A DNA stretch of 64,000 bases, taken from an uncultured Opitutaceae bacterium. GTDB taxonomy: Bacteria; Verrucomicrobiota; Verrucomicrobiia; Opitutales; Opitutaceae. The notes beneath the pieces were generated by a model. It made no database searches. It saw nothing but the letters and a program-made list of their open reading frames with translations, and was not told where the DNA came from. Position 1 is the stretch's first letter; each line of letters opens with the position of its first letter. The stretch spans positions 1-64,000 of the forward strand of contig CALFXL010000066.1 of NCBI GenBank assembly GCA_937958045.1, written 5' to 3'. Positions 34,266-42,918 of the stretch are shown piece after piece. A program made the position numbers and the translations under genes.

Positions 34266-35441
34266 ATGCCCTCGTTTTCGCCGCCACCTCGCCGTCCGCG
34301 TATCCTGCAGGTGGTTTCGCATCTTGGGCTCGGCGGTGCGGAACGCGTCGCGCTCAATATCGCCCGCGCGCTGCGCGACGAATTCGAATTCGTTTTTCAC
34401 GCCGTCCGCGGCATCGAACCTGACGCGATCGGCAAGGCTCTCGCCGAGGAGCTTCGTGCGCACGGCATTCCGTTTCATTGCGGCGCGCGCGTGCCCATGC
34501 GTTTCGGCGGCGTGCTTATCAGCAGCCTCCAACTCGCACGAGTGGTGAAACGCGCGCGGCCCGACATCCTCCATCTGCACACGGAGATCCCCGAAGCCGC
34601 CTGCGCAACCATGCTCGCATTTCAACCCGCTCGGCGCCCGCGTCCGCTCGTCCGCACGATTCACAACTCCCGCATCTGGGACTTCGCGCCGGCATTCGGC
34701 CATTGGTGCGATCGACGTCTCGCTCATGCACACATTGCCGCCGTGTCGCGCGGAGCGCTCGAAGCGTTTCATCGTCTGCGCCGCGATTCCCGTGCTGCCG
34801 CCGCGCCTGGCGAAACCACCATTTTCAATGGTGTAGTGGAAAAACCACTACAAACTTCGTCTTCGCAAACCGAGCGACGTCCGCTGCGGCTTCTTTACGG
34901 AGGACGTTTCGAGGCGGAAAAAGGCGTCGATCTTTTCCCTGAAATTTTCCGCCATCTTGGGCCGATCAGCGGAAGCGCGGAGTTGGTGATTCAAGGACAT
35001 GGACGCCTCGAACCGCTACTCCGTCAGCTCGCCGCAAATCCTCCGGCGGGCTGGCGCATCGAGATTCGTGCCGCCCAACCGGACTTCGCCCAACAACTGC
35101 CCCACTTCGATCTCGTGCTGATTCCTTCCCGCTACGAAGGTCTCTGCCTTGTCGCCATCGAAGCCGCGCTTGCGGGTGTGCCCATTGTCGCGAGCGACGC
35201 TCCGGGACTTCGAGAAGCGCTGCCGCGCGATCATCCTTGGTGCGCACGCGCCGGCGATGCCGCTGATTTCGCAGCCGTTCTTGACCGCGCGATCACCGAA
35301 AAACCGCGTTGGTCATCCGTCGCGGAAGCCACGCGCCATTTTGCCAGAGCACGTTTCTCCGTCGAGCAAATGACCGAAGGCTATCGCACACTCTATCGTT
35401 CGTTGGCGATCGCGTCCGAGAAACGTTCTTCTCAACCATGA
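34266..35441 (+). CDS. Glycosyltransferase family 4
   Basis: A 391-residue GT-B glycosyltransferase. The N-terminal domain has ILQVVSHLGLGGAERVALNIARALRDEF; the C-terminal domain has RLLYGGRFEAEKGVDLFPEIF and the E-x7-E donor site region SRYEGLCLVAIEAALAGVPIVAS. It transfers a sugar to a cell-surface glycan; donor unknown. Start at 34266 (MPSFSPPP) suits the family; the frame is open further upstream inside the kinase gene. The stop overlaps the flippase start (ATGA). A perfect 19-bp palindrome of the GTAGTG type at 34833-34851 encodes a linker (GVVEKPLQ). Confidence 0.9.
   Translation: MPSFSPPPRRPRILQVVSHLGLGGAERVALNIARALRDEFEFVFHAVRGIEPDAIGKALAEELRAHGIPFHCGARVPMRFGGVLISSLQLARVVKRARPDILHLHTEIPEAACATMLAFQPARRPRPLVRTIHNSRIWDFAPAFGHWCDRRLAHAHIAAVSRGALEAFHRLRRDSRAAAAPGETTIFNGVVEKPLQTSSSQTERRPLRLLYGGRFEAEKGVDLFPEIFRHLGPISGSAELVIQGHGRLEPLLRQLAANPPAGWRIEIRAAQPDFAQQLPHFDLVLIPSRYEGLCLVAIEAALAGVPIVASDAPGLREALPRDHPWCARAGDAADFAAVLDRAITEKPRWSSVAEATRHFARARFSVEQMTEGYRTLYRSLAIASEKRSSQP
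34833..34851. repeat. 19-bp dispersed palindrome, GTAGTG type, perfect copy
   Basis: GTAGTG-GAAAAAC-CACTAC, perfect 6-bp arms (7-bp when the inner G-C is counted). It shares 18 of 19 bases with 20986-21004 in glcF, but in another reading frame. Confidence 0.7.
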
Positions 35442-36754
35442 GCGTCGCGCCAACAGACTCCGATGTCGTCCACTCGTCGTGGCGCGTGCGCATCGATTGG
35501 AATCGTCTCACGCCCATCGCGTTGAGCCAGGCCATCGGTCTTGCTTGCGGCGTGACGGGCGCGACCATCGCGAGTCATTGGATCACGCCCGCGGACTACG
35601 GCGCATTCGGCCTGTTTCTCGCCTGTGCGCCGCTCGGCATGTGGGTCGTTCATGCGGGATTGCTCAAGGGCGTCAGTCGTCAATGGGCGTCGTCGACCGA
35701 TCGTCCCGCATTGCTTCGTGAAGCGCTCACCGAAGGCGCGCGCCGTTTACCTTGGCTCGCACTCGCCACGGCTGTTGCCGCTTGCTTTCTCGATCGCAGT
35801 CATTGGCTCAGCAGCTGGCTCGCGTTGTTCGTCGCCAGCACGCTGCTGTCGTGCGGATCGCTCGCACAAATCGCCCTGCAAGCCGTCCGCCGGCACTGGG
35901 CCGATCTCGCCGTATCCGCAGCCGGGTCCATCAGCCGCACCTTTTTGCCATTGCTGCTCTACATCGGGCTCAACGCTTCGGTGACATCGTTGCAACTGGG
36001 TTTCGTCGGCCACGCCTGTCTGCTCGCATTCACAGGAGGACTCCTGCTCAAAACCTTGCCGGCCTCGCGCACGTCGTCGCCTCGTATCCTGCAACTCGAT
36101 ACGGTTTATCGCGGCTCGTTGTTCCTTGTTCTCGCCATCGCCGCATGGTCGCTAAGCGCGGCAACGCGCTGGATCGCCGCGGGATATTTCGACGGAGACA
36201 CCGTCGGTTATTTCACGTTTGCAACCAACCTCGCGGTCATCGCCACGGGCATGCCCGGCATCATCGCAACACAATACGCACAACCGGGATTGTTCGCCGC
36301 ACCGCACGTCGCCCGCGAAAATCGCCTCGCGCTCGCGCGCCGCGTCGACCGCATAGCTCTGGTTTACACCGCTGTCTCCATCGCGGCCGTATTCAGTTTT
36401 TGGATAGGCACTCCGTGGCTGGTGGGTTCTCTCATCGGTCGCGCGTACGAGCCTGCGCTGGATTATCTCGCGAGCGCCTGCGGTTTCGGCATGGCGGTGC
36501 AAACCGCGCAATTTTATCATTTGCTGCTGCTCGCTGGAAAACGTGAGCGAGCATGCGGCCCCGTCGATCTACTGACCTCAGCTCTGCTCATCGCAGGTGC
36601 TATCGTCAGTGCTGCGCTCAAAGGCGAAGACGGCTTTCTGATTTGGCTGGGGACTTCGCCGCTGACGGTGTGGCTGATTACACGCCCGCTCGCGCGTCGT
36701 TTGTTGCTGCAGGACATCGCAGCCGACTCGCCGAAACCCGGAGCTGGCCGCTGA
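35438..36754 (+). CDS. Polysaccharide flippase-like membrane protein
   Basis: A 438-residue protein with about 12 membrane helices, of the MOP/Wzx polysaccharide-exporter type: QAIGLACGVTGATIASHWITPADYGAFGLFLA near the N-terminus, then YFDGDTVGYFTFATNLAVI and QTAQFYHLLLLAGKRE. It would flip a lipid-linked glycan across the inner membrane. Coupled to the upstream glycosyltransferase by an ATGA overlap and 25 bases from the next gene. Confidence 0.8.
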   Translation: MSVAPTDSDVVHSSWRVRIDWNRLTPIALSQAIGLACGVTGATIASHWITPADYGAFGLFLACAPLGMWVVHAGLLKGVSRQWASSTDRPALLREALTEGARRLPWLALATAVAACFLDRSHWLSSWLALFVASTLLSCGSLAQIALQAVRRHWADLAVSAAGSISRTFLPLLLYIGLNASVTSLQLGFVGHACLLAFTGGLLLKTLPASRTSSPRILQLDTVYRGSLFLVLAIAAWSLSAATRWIAAGYFDGDTVGYFTFATNLAVIATGMPGIIATQYAQPGLFAAPHVARENRLALARRVDRIALVYTAVSIAAVFSFWIGTPWLVGSLIGRAYEPALDYLASACGFGMAVQTAQFYHLLLLAGKRERACGPVDLLTSALLIAGAIVSAALKGEDGFLIWLGTSPLTVWLITRPLARRLLLQDIAADSPKPGAGR

Positions 36755-36779
36755 GGATCGAAACTGCTTCACCCTCGTC

Positions 36780-38267
36780 GTGCCCTCCGACTGGAAACGT
36801 TTTCTTCCCTTCGCTGCCGCCGTGCCGATCGCTGCTATCGTCGGCACAGGCATCGCTCGCGGAGAATGGTTCTGGCCCGCGGTGGCGCTCACGATCGCGT
36901 TGCTCGCGATCTTCGCGCGACTCGCGCCGAATCGTCTTCCGGCGTTTGTCCTCGGCGGATTGATAGCGGGGTATTTTTTGGGCAATCGCGGTTTCGCTCA
37001 ACTGAGCGTTTCGGGAACGCTTCCGCTTTTCCCGGCCGAACTCGGACTCGCGATAATCGGCACGTGGCTCCTGTGGGAATGTGCGCGCGAACGCACGCTG
37101 CCGATCGTCAAAGACGTGCTCAATGTCTCGCTGATCGTGTGGATCGTCATCGGCTGTCTGCGCATTGTGGGAGACCTGCGTATCCACGGAGTGGATGCGG
37201 TGCGCGACTTCGCGATGATCTACTACGCACTGTTTTTCTTCGTGGCGCAGTTCGTCGCCTCACGCGGGGACACGCACTGGCTCCGGCGCGTTATCCTCAC
37301 ATCATCCGGAGCGCTGCTGCCGTTGTTTTTATTGTTCGAGGCGTTCCCGGACTTTTTCACCTATCGCCTCACCATTCGCGATACACCGGTGATTTTCTTC
37401 AAAGGCGATCTCGCCGGCACGTTCATGTCGGTCGGAGCGCTTGCCTGGCTTCTGCGTCACGAAGAGAAACGGCAACAATGGGGCTCGCTTGTCATGGGAC
37501 TCGCACTCGCCGCGACGATGATGAGCACCGGCAACCGCGCCTCGATGCTCGCGCTCGCAGTCGCCGCCGTATTTCTCGCAGCCGCCGGGCGCACCGCGAT
37601 TCTGAAAAAACTCATCGCGGCCGCGGTCGCCGGCATCGTGATCATCGCGGCGTGGACCGTTCTCAGCGGTCGTCCTTGGAGCCAGTCGCCGCTGATGGCG
37701 TTTTATGAACGCACGGCATCGATCTTCGACTTTCGCGGCGAGCGCACCTATCGCGCCGAGAGTGTCGAACAAAAGGGCGACAACAATCAGTTCCGCACCG
37801 TGTGGTGGAAGGTCGTGATCGACGAAACCAATTCCCAAGCACCGCTTCGCGGACTCGGTTTTGGCCACGACCTCGCGACGCCTTTTTTGAGGACGTACTA
37901 TCCCGATTCGGACGATATCTTCACCGCGCGCAGTCCGCACAATGTCTTCATCACCATCTACGCACGCATGGGAGTCATCGGACTCGCCGCGTGGCTTGTC
38001 GTCACGATCGCCATCGGCATCGGAGCCATCCGCTCGATGCGCCACCTTCCCTTGAGCGAAACGCTTCCCGCATGCACCGCCGTGGCGCTGCTCACCAGTG
38101 CGACCTTCGGTGTCGTCCTCGAAGGCCCCATGGGCGCGGTGGTATTCTGGATTGCTCTCGGCATCGCCCATGGCACGCGAATTTCGTCCGGCGTTTCGCG
38201 AGCCCCCGCCATCATCGAGACGCCCGCGAACGAGCCGTCTACGCTGAAATTCGCAGACGAAAAATAA
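36780..38267 (+). CDS. O-antigen ligase/polymerase-like membrane protein
   Basis: A 495-residue protein with 11-12 membrane helices and a large periplasmic loop (residues about 305-385) containing NQFRTVWWKVVIDE and GLGFGHDL and SPHNVFITIYARMGVIGLAAW. This is the Wzy_C / O-antigen ligase pattern, where the SPHN-hxxx-G motif is typical. It joins glycan units or ligates them to an acceptor. The GTG at 36780 is the only suitable start. Last gene of the glycan cluster. Confidence 0.83.
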   Translation: MPSDWKRFLPFAAAVPIAAIVGTGIARGEWFWPAVALTIALLAIFARLAPNRLPAFVLGGLIAGYFLGNRGFAQLSVSGTLPLFPAELGLAIIGTWLLWECARERTLPIVKDVLNVSLIVWIVIGCLRIVGDLRIHGVDAVRDFAMIYYALFFFVAQFVASRGDTHWLRRVILTSSGALLPLFLLFEAFPDFFTYRLTIRDTPVIFFKGDLAGTFMSVGALAWLLRHEEKRQQWGSLVMGLALAATMMSTGNRASMLALAVAAVFLAAAGRTAILKKLIAAAVAGIVIIAAWTVLSGRPWSQSPLMAFYERTASIFDFRGERTYRAESVEQKGDNNQFRTVWWKVVIDETNSQAPLRGLGFGHDLATPFLRTYYPDSDDIFTARSPHNVFITIYARMGVIGLAAWLVVTIAIGIGAIRSMRHLPLSETLPACTAVALLTSATFGVVLEGPMGAVVFWIALGIAHGTRISSGVSRAPAIIETPANEPSTLKFADEK

Positions 38268-38295
38268 GCAACCGTCGCTCGCCCCTGACTCACAT

Positions 38296-39237
38296 TCAGC
38301 GCACTGAACGGACACTGATTTTCAGATTCAAAAGTTGCGTCAGCGCGAGCAGGCCGAGCGTTGTCACGCCGATCACCGCGGTGCCGGTCCAGTCGTGAAA
38401 CGCGCCTTCGATCGCCTCTGGTCCGTAGTGATACGCCCACGCGGTGAGGAACAGACTGCGAATCAAATTCATCAGCAACGCGAACACCGCCGCTGCCGCG
38501 ATCAGCGCGATCTTTTTTCCCCAACGTTCGAAGCAAACGGCACCGAGAAACGAGCCCGCAAACAGACAGCCCATCAGCGAGCGAATCCCCGAGCACGCTT
38601 CCGCCACACCCACTTCGCCTGTCGGCAGCACCAGCACATTGCCGCGCTGTTCGATCACTAAACCGAGCGATTCAAAAACAAACACGACCACGGTCGTGAT
38701 GCGGCCGAGCAGGAAGAGACTCAGCGCATTTTCCACGAGCGATATCAGCGGCGCGGAGACGAGCCACACGAGCGTCGGAAACAAAAACAATCGCGCCACG
38801 CGCCAGCCATCGCTGTGTTCATGACGCGCGCCGATCCAGATCAACCCAAGCCCGATTCCCGCGAGTCCAAGCGTCAACGCGAGCGATGTCGGATACGATG
38901 CGCCCGCCGCCGCCAGCAGCATGGCGCCCAGCAGAAAAAATCCCGCGCCGCCCACGAGCAACGCCCACGGCATCACGCGTCGCCAGAGAGAAAGTGCGCG
39001 CGATTCGTCCGATGCGTTCAGCGCCGTCACGATACCGGGCCAGCGTTCGTACACCACGTACGCGACAAAGAGCGGCACCAACCAGCCAAACGTGTAATCG
39101 GCCTTCAGTCGCCACCAATGCGATTGGTTCCAGGCGACAAACACCATGAAGCCCGCGACGACCATCAACGTCGTGAAAAATGCCGACGATACGCCCGCGA
39201 TGGATTTTGGGGACGCGTCCTGGGTCTGCGCTTGCAT
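38296..39237 (-). CDS. Exosortase
   Basis: A 313-residue membrane protein with about eight helices. The exosortase active-site residues are visible: Cys215 in VAEACSGIRSLMG, Arg260 in LLMNLIRSLFLTAWAY and His281 in GAFHDWTGTAVIG. Exosortases process C-terminal PEP-CTERM-type sorting signals of exported proteins, usually together with surface polysaccharide genes, which fits the adjacent glycan cluster (convergent). No protein in this window carries an obvious sorting tail. Subtype cannot be assigned. Confidence 0.88.
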   Translation of the reverse strand: MQAQTQDASPKSIAGVSSAFFTTLMVVAGFMVFVAWNQSHWWRLKADYTFGWLVPLFVAYVVYERWPGIVTALNASDESRALSLWRRVMPWALLVGGAGFFLLGAMLLAAAGASYPTSLALTLGLAGIGLGLIWIGARHEHSDGWRVARLFLFPTLVWLVSAPLISLVENALSLFLLGRITTVVVFVFESLGLVIEQRGNVLVLPTGEVGVAEACSGIRSLMGCLFAGSFLGAVCFERWGKKIALIAAAAVFALLMNLIRSLFLTAWAYHYGPEAIEGAFHDWTGTAVIGVTTLGLLALTQLLNLKISVRSVR

Positions 39238-39320
39238 GGCTCGCCGCTAAACGATGCGAGCTCGCGCAAAGAATAAAGCTCGGAGTTGCGTCGGCGCCGC
39301 TGCGCCGGCCTTGAGGCCCC

Positions 39321-40121
39321 TTAGCGACCGAGTCCTGCGACGAGATCTTTCGTCCTCGCCGCGAGCGCTTCCACGATCTTGTTCGGATCGCCCAGATTAT
39401 CGCGGATGCAATTCACCAGCGCGCTGCCGACCACGGCGCCATCGGCATAGGCCGAGACCTGTTTCACATGCTCGCGTTTGGAAATGCCGAAGCCCACCAC
39501 CACGGGCAGCGATGTGTGCGACTTGATCTTGCGCACCATGTCGGCCGTGCTCGCTTCGATAGTGTCGCGAACACCCGTCACGCCTTCGCGCGATACGTAA
39601 TAAATGAAACCCGTCGCCGCCTTGCCGATGAGTTCCATGCGCGCCTCCGGCGTGGTCGGCGCGACGATGAACACCGTTTTCATCCCGGCCTCGCGGCAAG
39701 CCGCGGAAACTTCGTCCGCTTCTTCCGGCGGCAGATCGAGCGTCAGCAATCCATCGACACCCGCCGCTTTCGCCTGACGTACGTAGTTTTCCACGCCATT
39801 GGCGAAGACGAGATTGTAGTACGTATAGAAAATGATCGGCACCTCGCTGAACGCGCGGATGCGTCGCACCAGTTCCAACACCTTCTCGCCGACCACCCCG
39901 CTGGCCAACGCCCTCTGCGCCGCGAGTTGATTGGTCAAGCCATCCGCAAGCGGATCCGAAAACGGCACGCCCAGCTCGAGCACATCCGTGCCATTTTCGA
40001 TCACGGCACGACACGCGGCAACCGAGGTTTCAAGGTCCGGATCGCCAGCTGCCAAGTAGGTCACAAAGGCGGCGCGATTTTCCGAACGGGCACGGGCAAA
40101 AGCTTGAGCGATACGGTCCAT
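39321..40121 (-). CDS. trpA: Tryptophan synthase alpha chain
   Basis: A 266-residue TIM-barrel protein: RAAFVTYLAAGDPDLETS, VLELGVPFSDPLADGLTNQ with the catalytic Glu and Asp, IIFYTYYNLVFANGVENYV, GLLTLDLPPEEA and GFGISKREHV. It cleaves indole-3-glycerol phosphate to indole, in complex with TrpB. The usual ADGP loop reads ADGLTNQ here, a substitution next to the catalytic region. Start at 40121 (MDRIAQAF). No other trp genes are in the window. Confidence 0.92.
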   Translation of the reverse strand: MDRIAQAFARARSENRAAFVTYLAAGDPDLETSVAACRAVIENGTDVLELGVPFSDPLADGLTNQLAAQRALASGVVGEKVLELVRRIRAFSEVPIIFYTYYNLVFANGVENYVRQAKAAGVDGLLTLDLPPEEADEVSAACREAGMKTVFIVAPTTPEARMELIGKAATGFIYYVSREGVTGVRDTIEASTADMVRKIKSHTSLPVVVGFGISKREHVKQVSAYADGAVVGSALVNCIRDNLGDPNKIVEALAARTKDLVAGLGR

Positions 40122-40295
40122 GGAGCCGCAAATCACCACCCATTCCCACCGCCGGGGCAAAGAAAATTTGTCCCGCGAAAATCCCGCGCGCGCAAACGCC
40201 GTGCTAGGGAATCAACCTCATGCGCTAACTCCCGATCTCACTTGCTCCAAGAATTTGCAGGTCGAGAATCGGCGGCGCTTCGAGGTAACTCCCCT

Positions 40296-41696
40296 ATGCG
40301 CCGTTCGACGTTTTATCCCGCGATTTTGCTCGCCGTGCTGATCACTGTATCCGCGCGCGGTGCAGACATTCCGGATTACGAGATCGGTGACATCGCGATC
40401 GCCGATGTGCTCGCGCCGATGCACTTGTATGTGCCGAATCCGGACGCGACCGCCGCGCTGAAAGAATCGCTCGACCGCCAACTGCCTTTCATCGTTCGCC
40501 ACAGTCCGTTCGTCGCCGAAGAAACGGCCATCGCCGCGCGCAATCATATCGCGATCACCCAACGCCGTTTTCTCGATTTCCTGCAAGCCGCGCTGATCGA
40601 TGAACCGCCTTCGGAAGAACACATCGGTTCGCCCGCTTATCTGCGCGCCATCGCACAGACGTTTTCCGAAGCAGGACCCAATTTTCCCGTCGAGCTCTTC
40701 GCACCCATCTGGACCCGCGGCGAAAAAGACGAGTCTCTGTGCGAACAGGTCATACAGCTGCTGCGCCAGACGCTGTCCGCTATCGTCGTCGCCGACGACG
40801 CCGAACTTCCGCCCGACCGCGCGCTCCATCTCGCGATCGTCAAATCGCTCGATCTCCCTCCCGGCTCCCGCGATCTCGAAGCCGCGATGAACGCTCCCGC
40901 CGTTCCGGTTGTCCGCCTCAGCGATGCACGACGCCATCTAGACGCGTCCACAATCGCTCCACCCGCGCTCGGACGATTTGCCGCGACATTCCTCCGGCCC
41001 AACGCACGTCCCGATCCCCTCGCCTACGAACGTCTGCGCGCGCGTCAGCTCGACGGCATCATCGTTCACGACACGTACGAGCCGGCCCAGGTGATCGTTC
41101 GCAAAGGCCAGTCGATCGATCCGGCCATCCTTCGCGCGCTGACGGTTCTTCGCGAAAAAACCGCCCTCACCCGCCTCCAATACGTAGCGGCTCCGACGCC
41201 CGTCATCGCCGATCCCGCCGCGTCGCGCTCGCTCGCCACATGGATCGGTGCGAGCCTCGGCGCCATCATTTTGTTGCTCGCAGGTATCCTCTGGCGGCTG
41301 CAACGCCAAGCCGTTCACGCGTCCTCGCACCCCTCGTCGGCACCTCCGCCATCTTCGGATGCCAGCCTCTGGAAACAACGTGCGCTCTCCGCCGAAGCCG
41401 GCGCCGAACGCGCACGCAACGCGCTGCGCTCCGGCGCGCTCGCCTGGCTGAAGACGAAAGTAGCCCGCACACTCTTCCGCCAGCGCAACGAGCTGCTCGC
41501 CGTGCAGCAAAAAGCGGAATCGGAAGTCCGTGAGTTGGAAAAACGCGTCGAGAACCTTCAGACGCCGTTGCAAAAACGAATCGAGGCATACGCCCGTCGC
41601 CGCACGGAGAACGAAACGCATTCGATTTTCGACGATTCTCATCGCCCGCTCGGCACGCGTCGCCGCGCCGACTCTCCGTCGCTCGACGCCAACTGA
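40296..41696 (+). CDS. Orphan protein resembling the extracytoplasmic 7TMR-HDED domain
   Basis: A 466-residue protein: signal peptide (MRRSTFYPAILLAVLITVSA), a periplasmic domain of about 290 residues, a membrane helix near 315-335, and a cytoplasmic coiled coil (about 365-430). The domain begins IADVLAPMHLYVPNPDATAALKES with FIVRHSP and later has DTYEPAQVIVRKGQSIDPAILRAL, which resembles the extracellular domain of 7TMR-HDED (PgpH/YqfF-type) proteins. The seven-helix and HD phosphodiesterase parts are absent. Function unknown. Convergent with the TPR gene. The start at 40296 gives a proper signal peptide. Confidence 0.65.
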   Translation: MRRSTFYPAILLAVLITVSARGADIPDYEIGDIAIADVLAPMHLYVPNPDATAALKESLDRQLPFIVRHSPFVAEETAIAARNHIAITQRRFLDFLQAALIDEPPSEEHIGSPAYLRAIAQTFSEAGPNFPVELFAPIWTRGEKDESLCEQVIQLLRQTLSAIVVADDAELPPDRALHLAIVKSLDLPPGSRDLEAAMNAPAVPVVRLSDARRHLDASTIAPPALGRFAATFLRPNARPDPLAYERLRARQLDGIIVHDTYEPAQVIVRKGQSIDPAILRALTVLREKTALTRLQYVAAPTPVIADPAASRSLATWIGASLGAIILLLAGILWRLQRQAVHASSHPSSAPPPSSDASLWKQRALSAEAGAERARNALRSGALAWLKTKVARTLFRQRNELLAVQQKAESEVRELEKRVENLQTPLQKRIEAYARRRTENETHSIFDDSHRPLGTRRRADSPSLDAN

Positions 41697-41699
41697 TGC

Positions 41700-41718
41700 G
41701 TATTCAGGTTTCCACTAC
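41700..41718. repeat. 19-bp dispersed palindrome between convergent genes
   Basis: GTATTC-AGGTTTC-CACTAC, mixing a GTATTC half with a CACTAC half. It begins three bases after the stop codon of the 7TMR-HDED-like gene. Confidence 0.5.
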
Positions 41719-41752
41719 ATCAAACTGGCGAGCTGATCGCAACCGTCGAAAT

Positions 41753-42817
41753 TCAGCCGTCCGCGCGCAATGCCAGCCGATAGCTGGCCGCGGATTCTTC
41801 GAGGCGATTCAGCCGTTCGCAGACCGCGCCTTTGCACAGATATGCCAGCGTTTTTTTAGGATCCGAGCGAATCGCTTCGTCGTAACAACGCAGCGCCTCT
41901 TCATCGCGCCTCAGTTGTTCCAACGCGACGCCTTTGCGCACCAGTGCTTCCGCATGCTGCGGTTGCTTGGCCAAAATCTCATCGTAACACGCCACCGCTT
42001 CCTTCGCGCGCTTGGCTTCGAGCAGCAATCGACCGCGTCCTAATAGACGCGCGATCGTGTCCTCTTCTTGACGACGTTCGACGGCTTCGGCGGCGTTCGG
42101 AACTTTTTCCACCACGGCTTTTTCGGCAATCTCCTCGGCTGGACTCGGTGCGGGCAACACCTGCGGCGTCTCCCCTCCCACTGAGATTTCTTCCAGCTCG
42201 CGAATGCGGCGTTCGAGTCGCTCGATCGTGCCGAGCAAACGCTGCGTGGATTCCGTGACGGCGCGATCCGACGGTACGGGTAAATCAAGCGAACTCGTCG
42301 TCGCGGGCGCCGCCAGCAAACGCGTCTCCGTCGCCGCCTCAGTCAAACGTCGCAGTCCGCGCCATTGCCACCACGACATCATCGCGATCGTACAAAAACC
42401 GATCATTCCGATCGTGCCCGCCAGCCACCACGCGAGCCGCGTGTTTTGGGCCGCGGCCCGGCGCTCCTGTTCGCGCGATTCTTCCGCTTTGCGCCAGTCC
42501 TCGCGTTGCAACGCGCCCTCGGCTTCCCACCACGCGCGCAATTGCTCGATTTTTTCCGCAAATGCCGTCGCTTGCATGCGCGCTTCCGCTTCGGCCTCCG
42601 CACGCACCCGCGCCAACTGCGCGGCATACAGCTCCTCGCGCAACTCCACATACGATTTCAGCCACTCCATCTGCGCCGCTTGGGCGATATCGTTGGAGAC
42701 GTTTTCCGCCGGAGAAACCGGCGTAGGCGCGCTCGGCTCCGCGCCCGGCAACACCGAGGCGAGAGACAGGCCGGCCGACGCCAACGCAGACCGCAGGAGC
42801 AGGACGCGGGATTTCAT
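41753..42817 (-). CDS. Membrane-anchored coiled-coil / TPR protein
   Basis: A 354-residue protein. It has a signal peptide (SRVLLLRSALASAGLSLASV), a coiled coil (about 45-120, rich in Glu/Arg/Ala: ARVRAEAEAEARMQATAFAE), a membrane helix (about 128-150), a second coiled coil (about 185-220) and C-terminal TPRs (residues 265-350: EAVACYDEILAKQPQHAEAL and EALRCYDEAIRSDPKKTLAY). It is probably an inner-membrane scaffold with TPRs in the cytoplasm. Start at 42817 gives the signal peptide. It follows the metH genes on the same strand. Confidence 0.78.
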   Translation of the reverse strand: MKSRVLLLRSALASAGLSLASVLPGAEPSAPTPVSPAENVSNDIAQAAQMEWLKSYVELREELYAAQLARVRAEAEAEARMQATAFAEKIEQLRAWWEAEGALQREDWRKAEESREQERRAAAQNTRLAWWLAGTIGMIGFCTIAMMSWWQWRGLRRLTEAATETRLLAAPATTSSLDLPVPSDRAVTESTQRLLGTIERLERRIRELEEISVGGETPQVLPAPSPAEEIAEKAVVEKVPNAAEAVERRQEEDTIARLLGRGRLLLEAKRAKEAVACYDEILAKQPQHAEALVRKGVALEQLRRDEEALRCYDEAIRSDPKKTLAYLCKGAVCERLNRLEESAASYRLALRADG

Positions 42818-42897
42818 GGGAAGCTGGTGCTCCCACGCTGAAATCCCGGGCCCAGATGTCAAGTGAGCCTGGCCGCACCGTGCGCGACCGGGCAAAT

Positions 42898-42916
42898 GTA
42901 TTCAGTTATTCGATAC
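42898..42916. repeat. 19-bp dispersed palindrome after metH
   Basis: GTATTC-AGTTATT-CGATAC, two bases beyond the stop codon of the metH C-terminal gene; one mismatch and one wobble. Confidence 0.5.
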
Positions 42917-42918
42917 GA

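Noticed and set aside
39321..40121. Altered loop in TrpA (ADGLTNQ) as a sign of changed function
   Set aside because: The catalytic Glu and Asp and all other family blocks are intact; the change may be a lineage feature, so it is noted but not claimed as novel.
39468..40295. Upstream extension of the 7TMR-HDED-like gene across trpA
   Set aside because: The extension is antisense to trpA; the ATG at 40296 begins with a good signal peptide.
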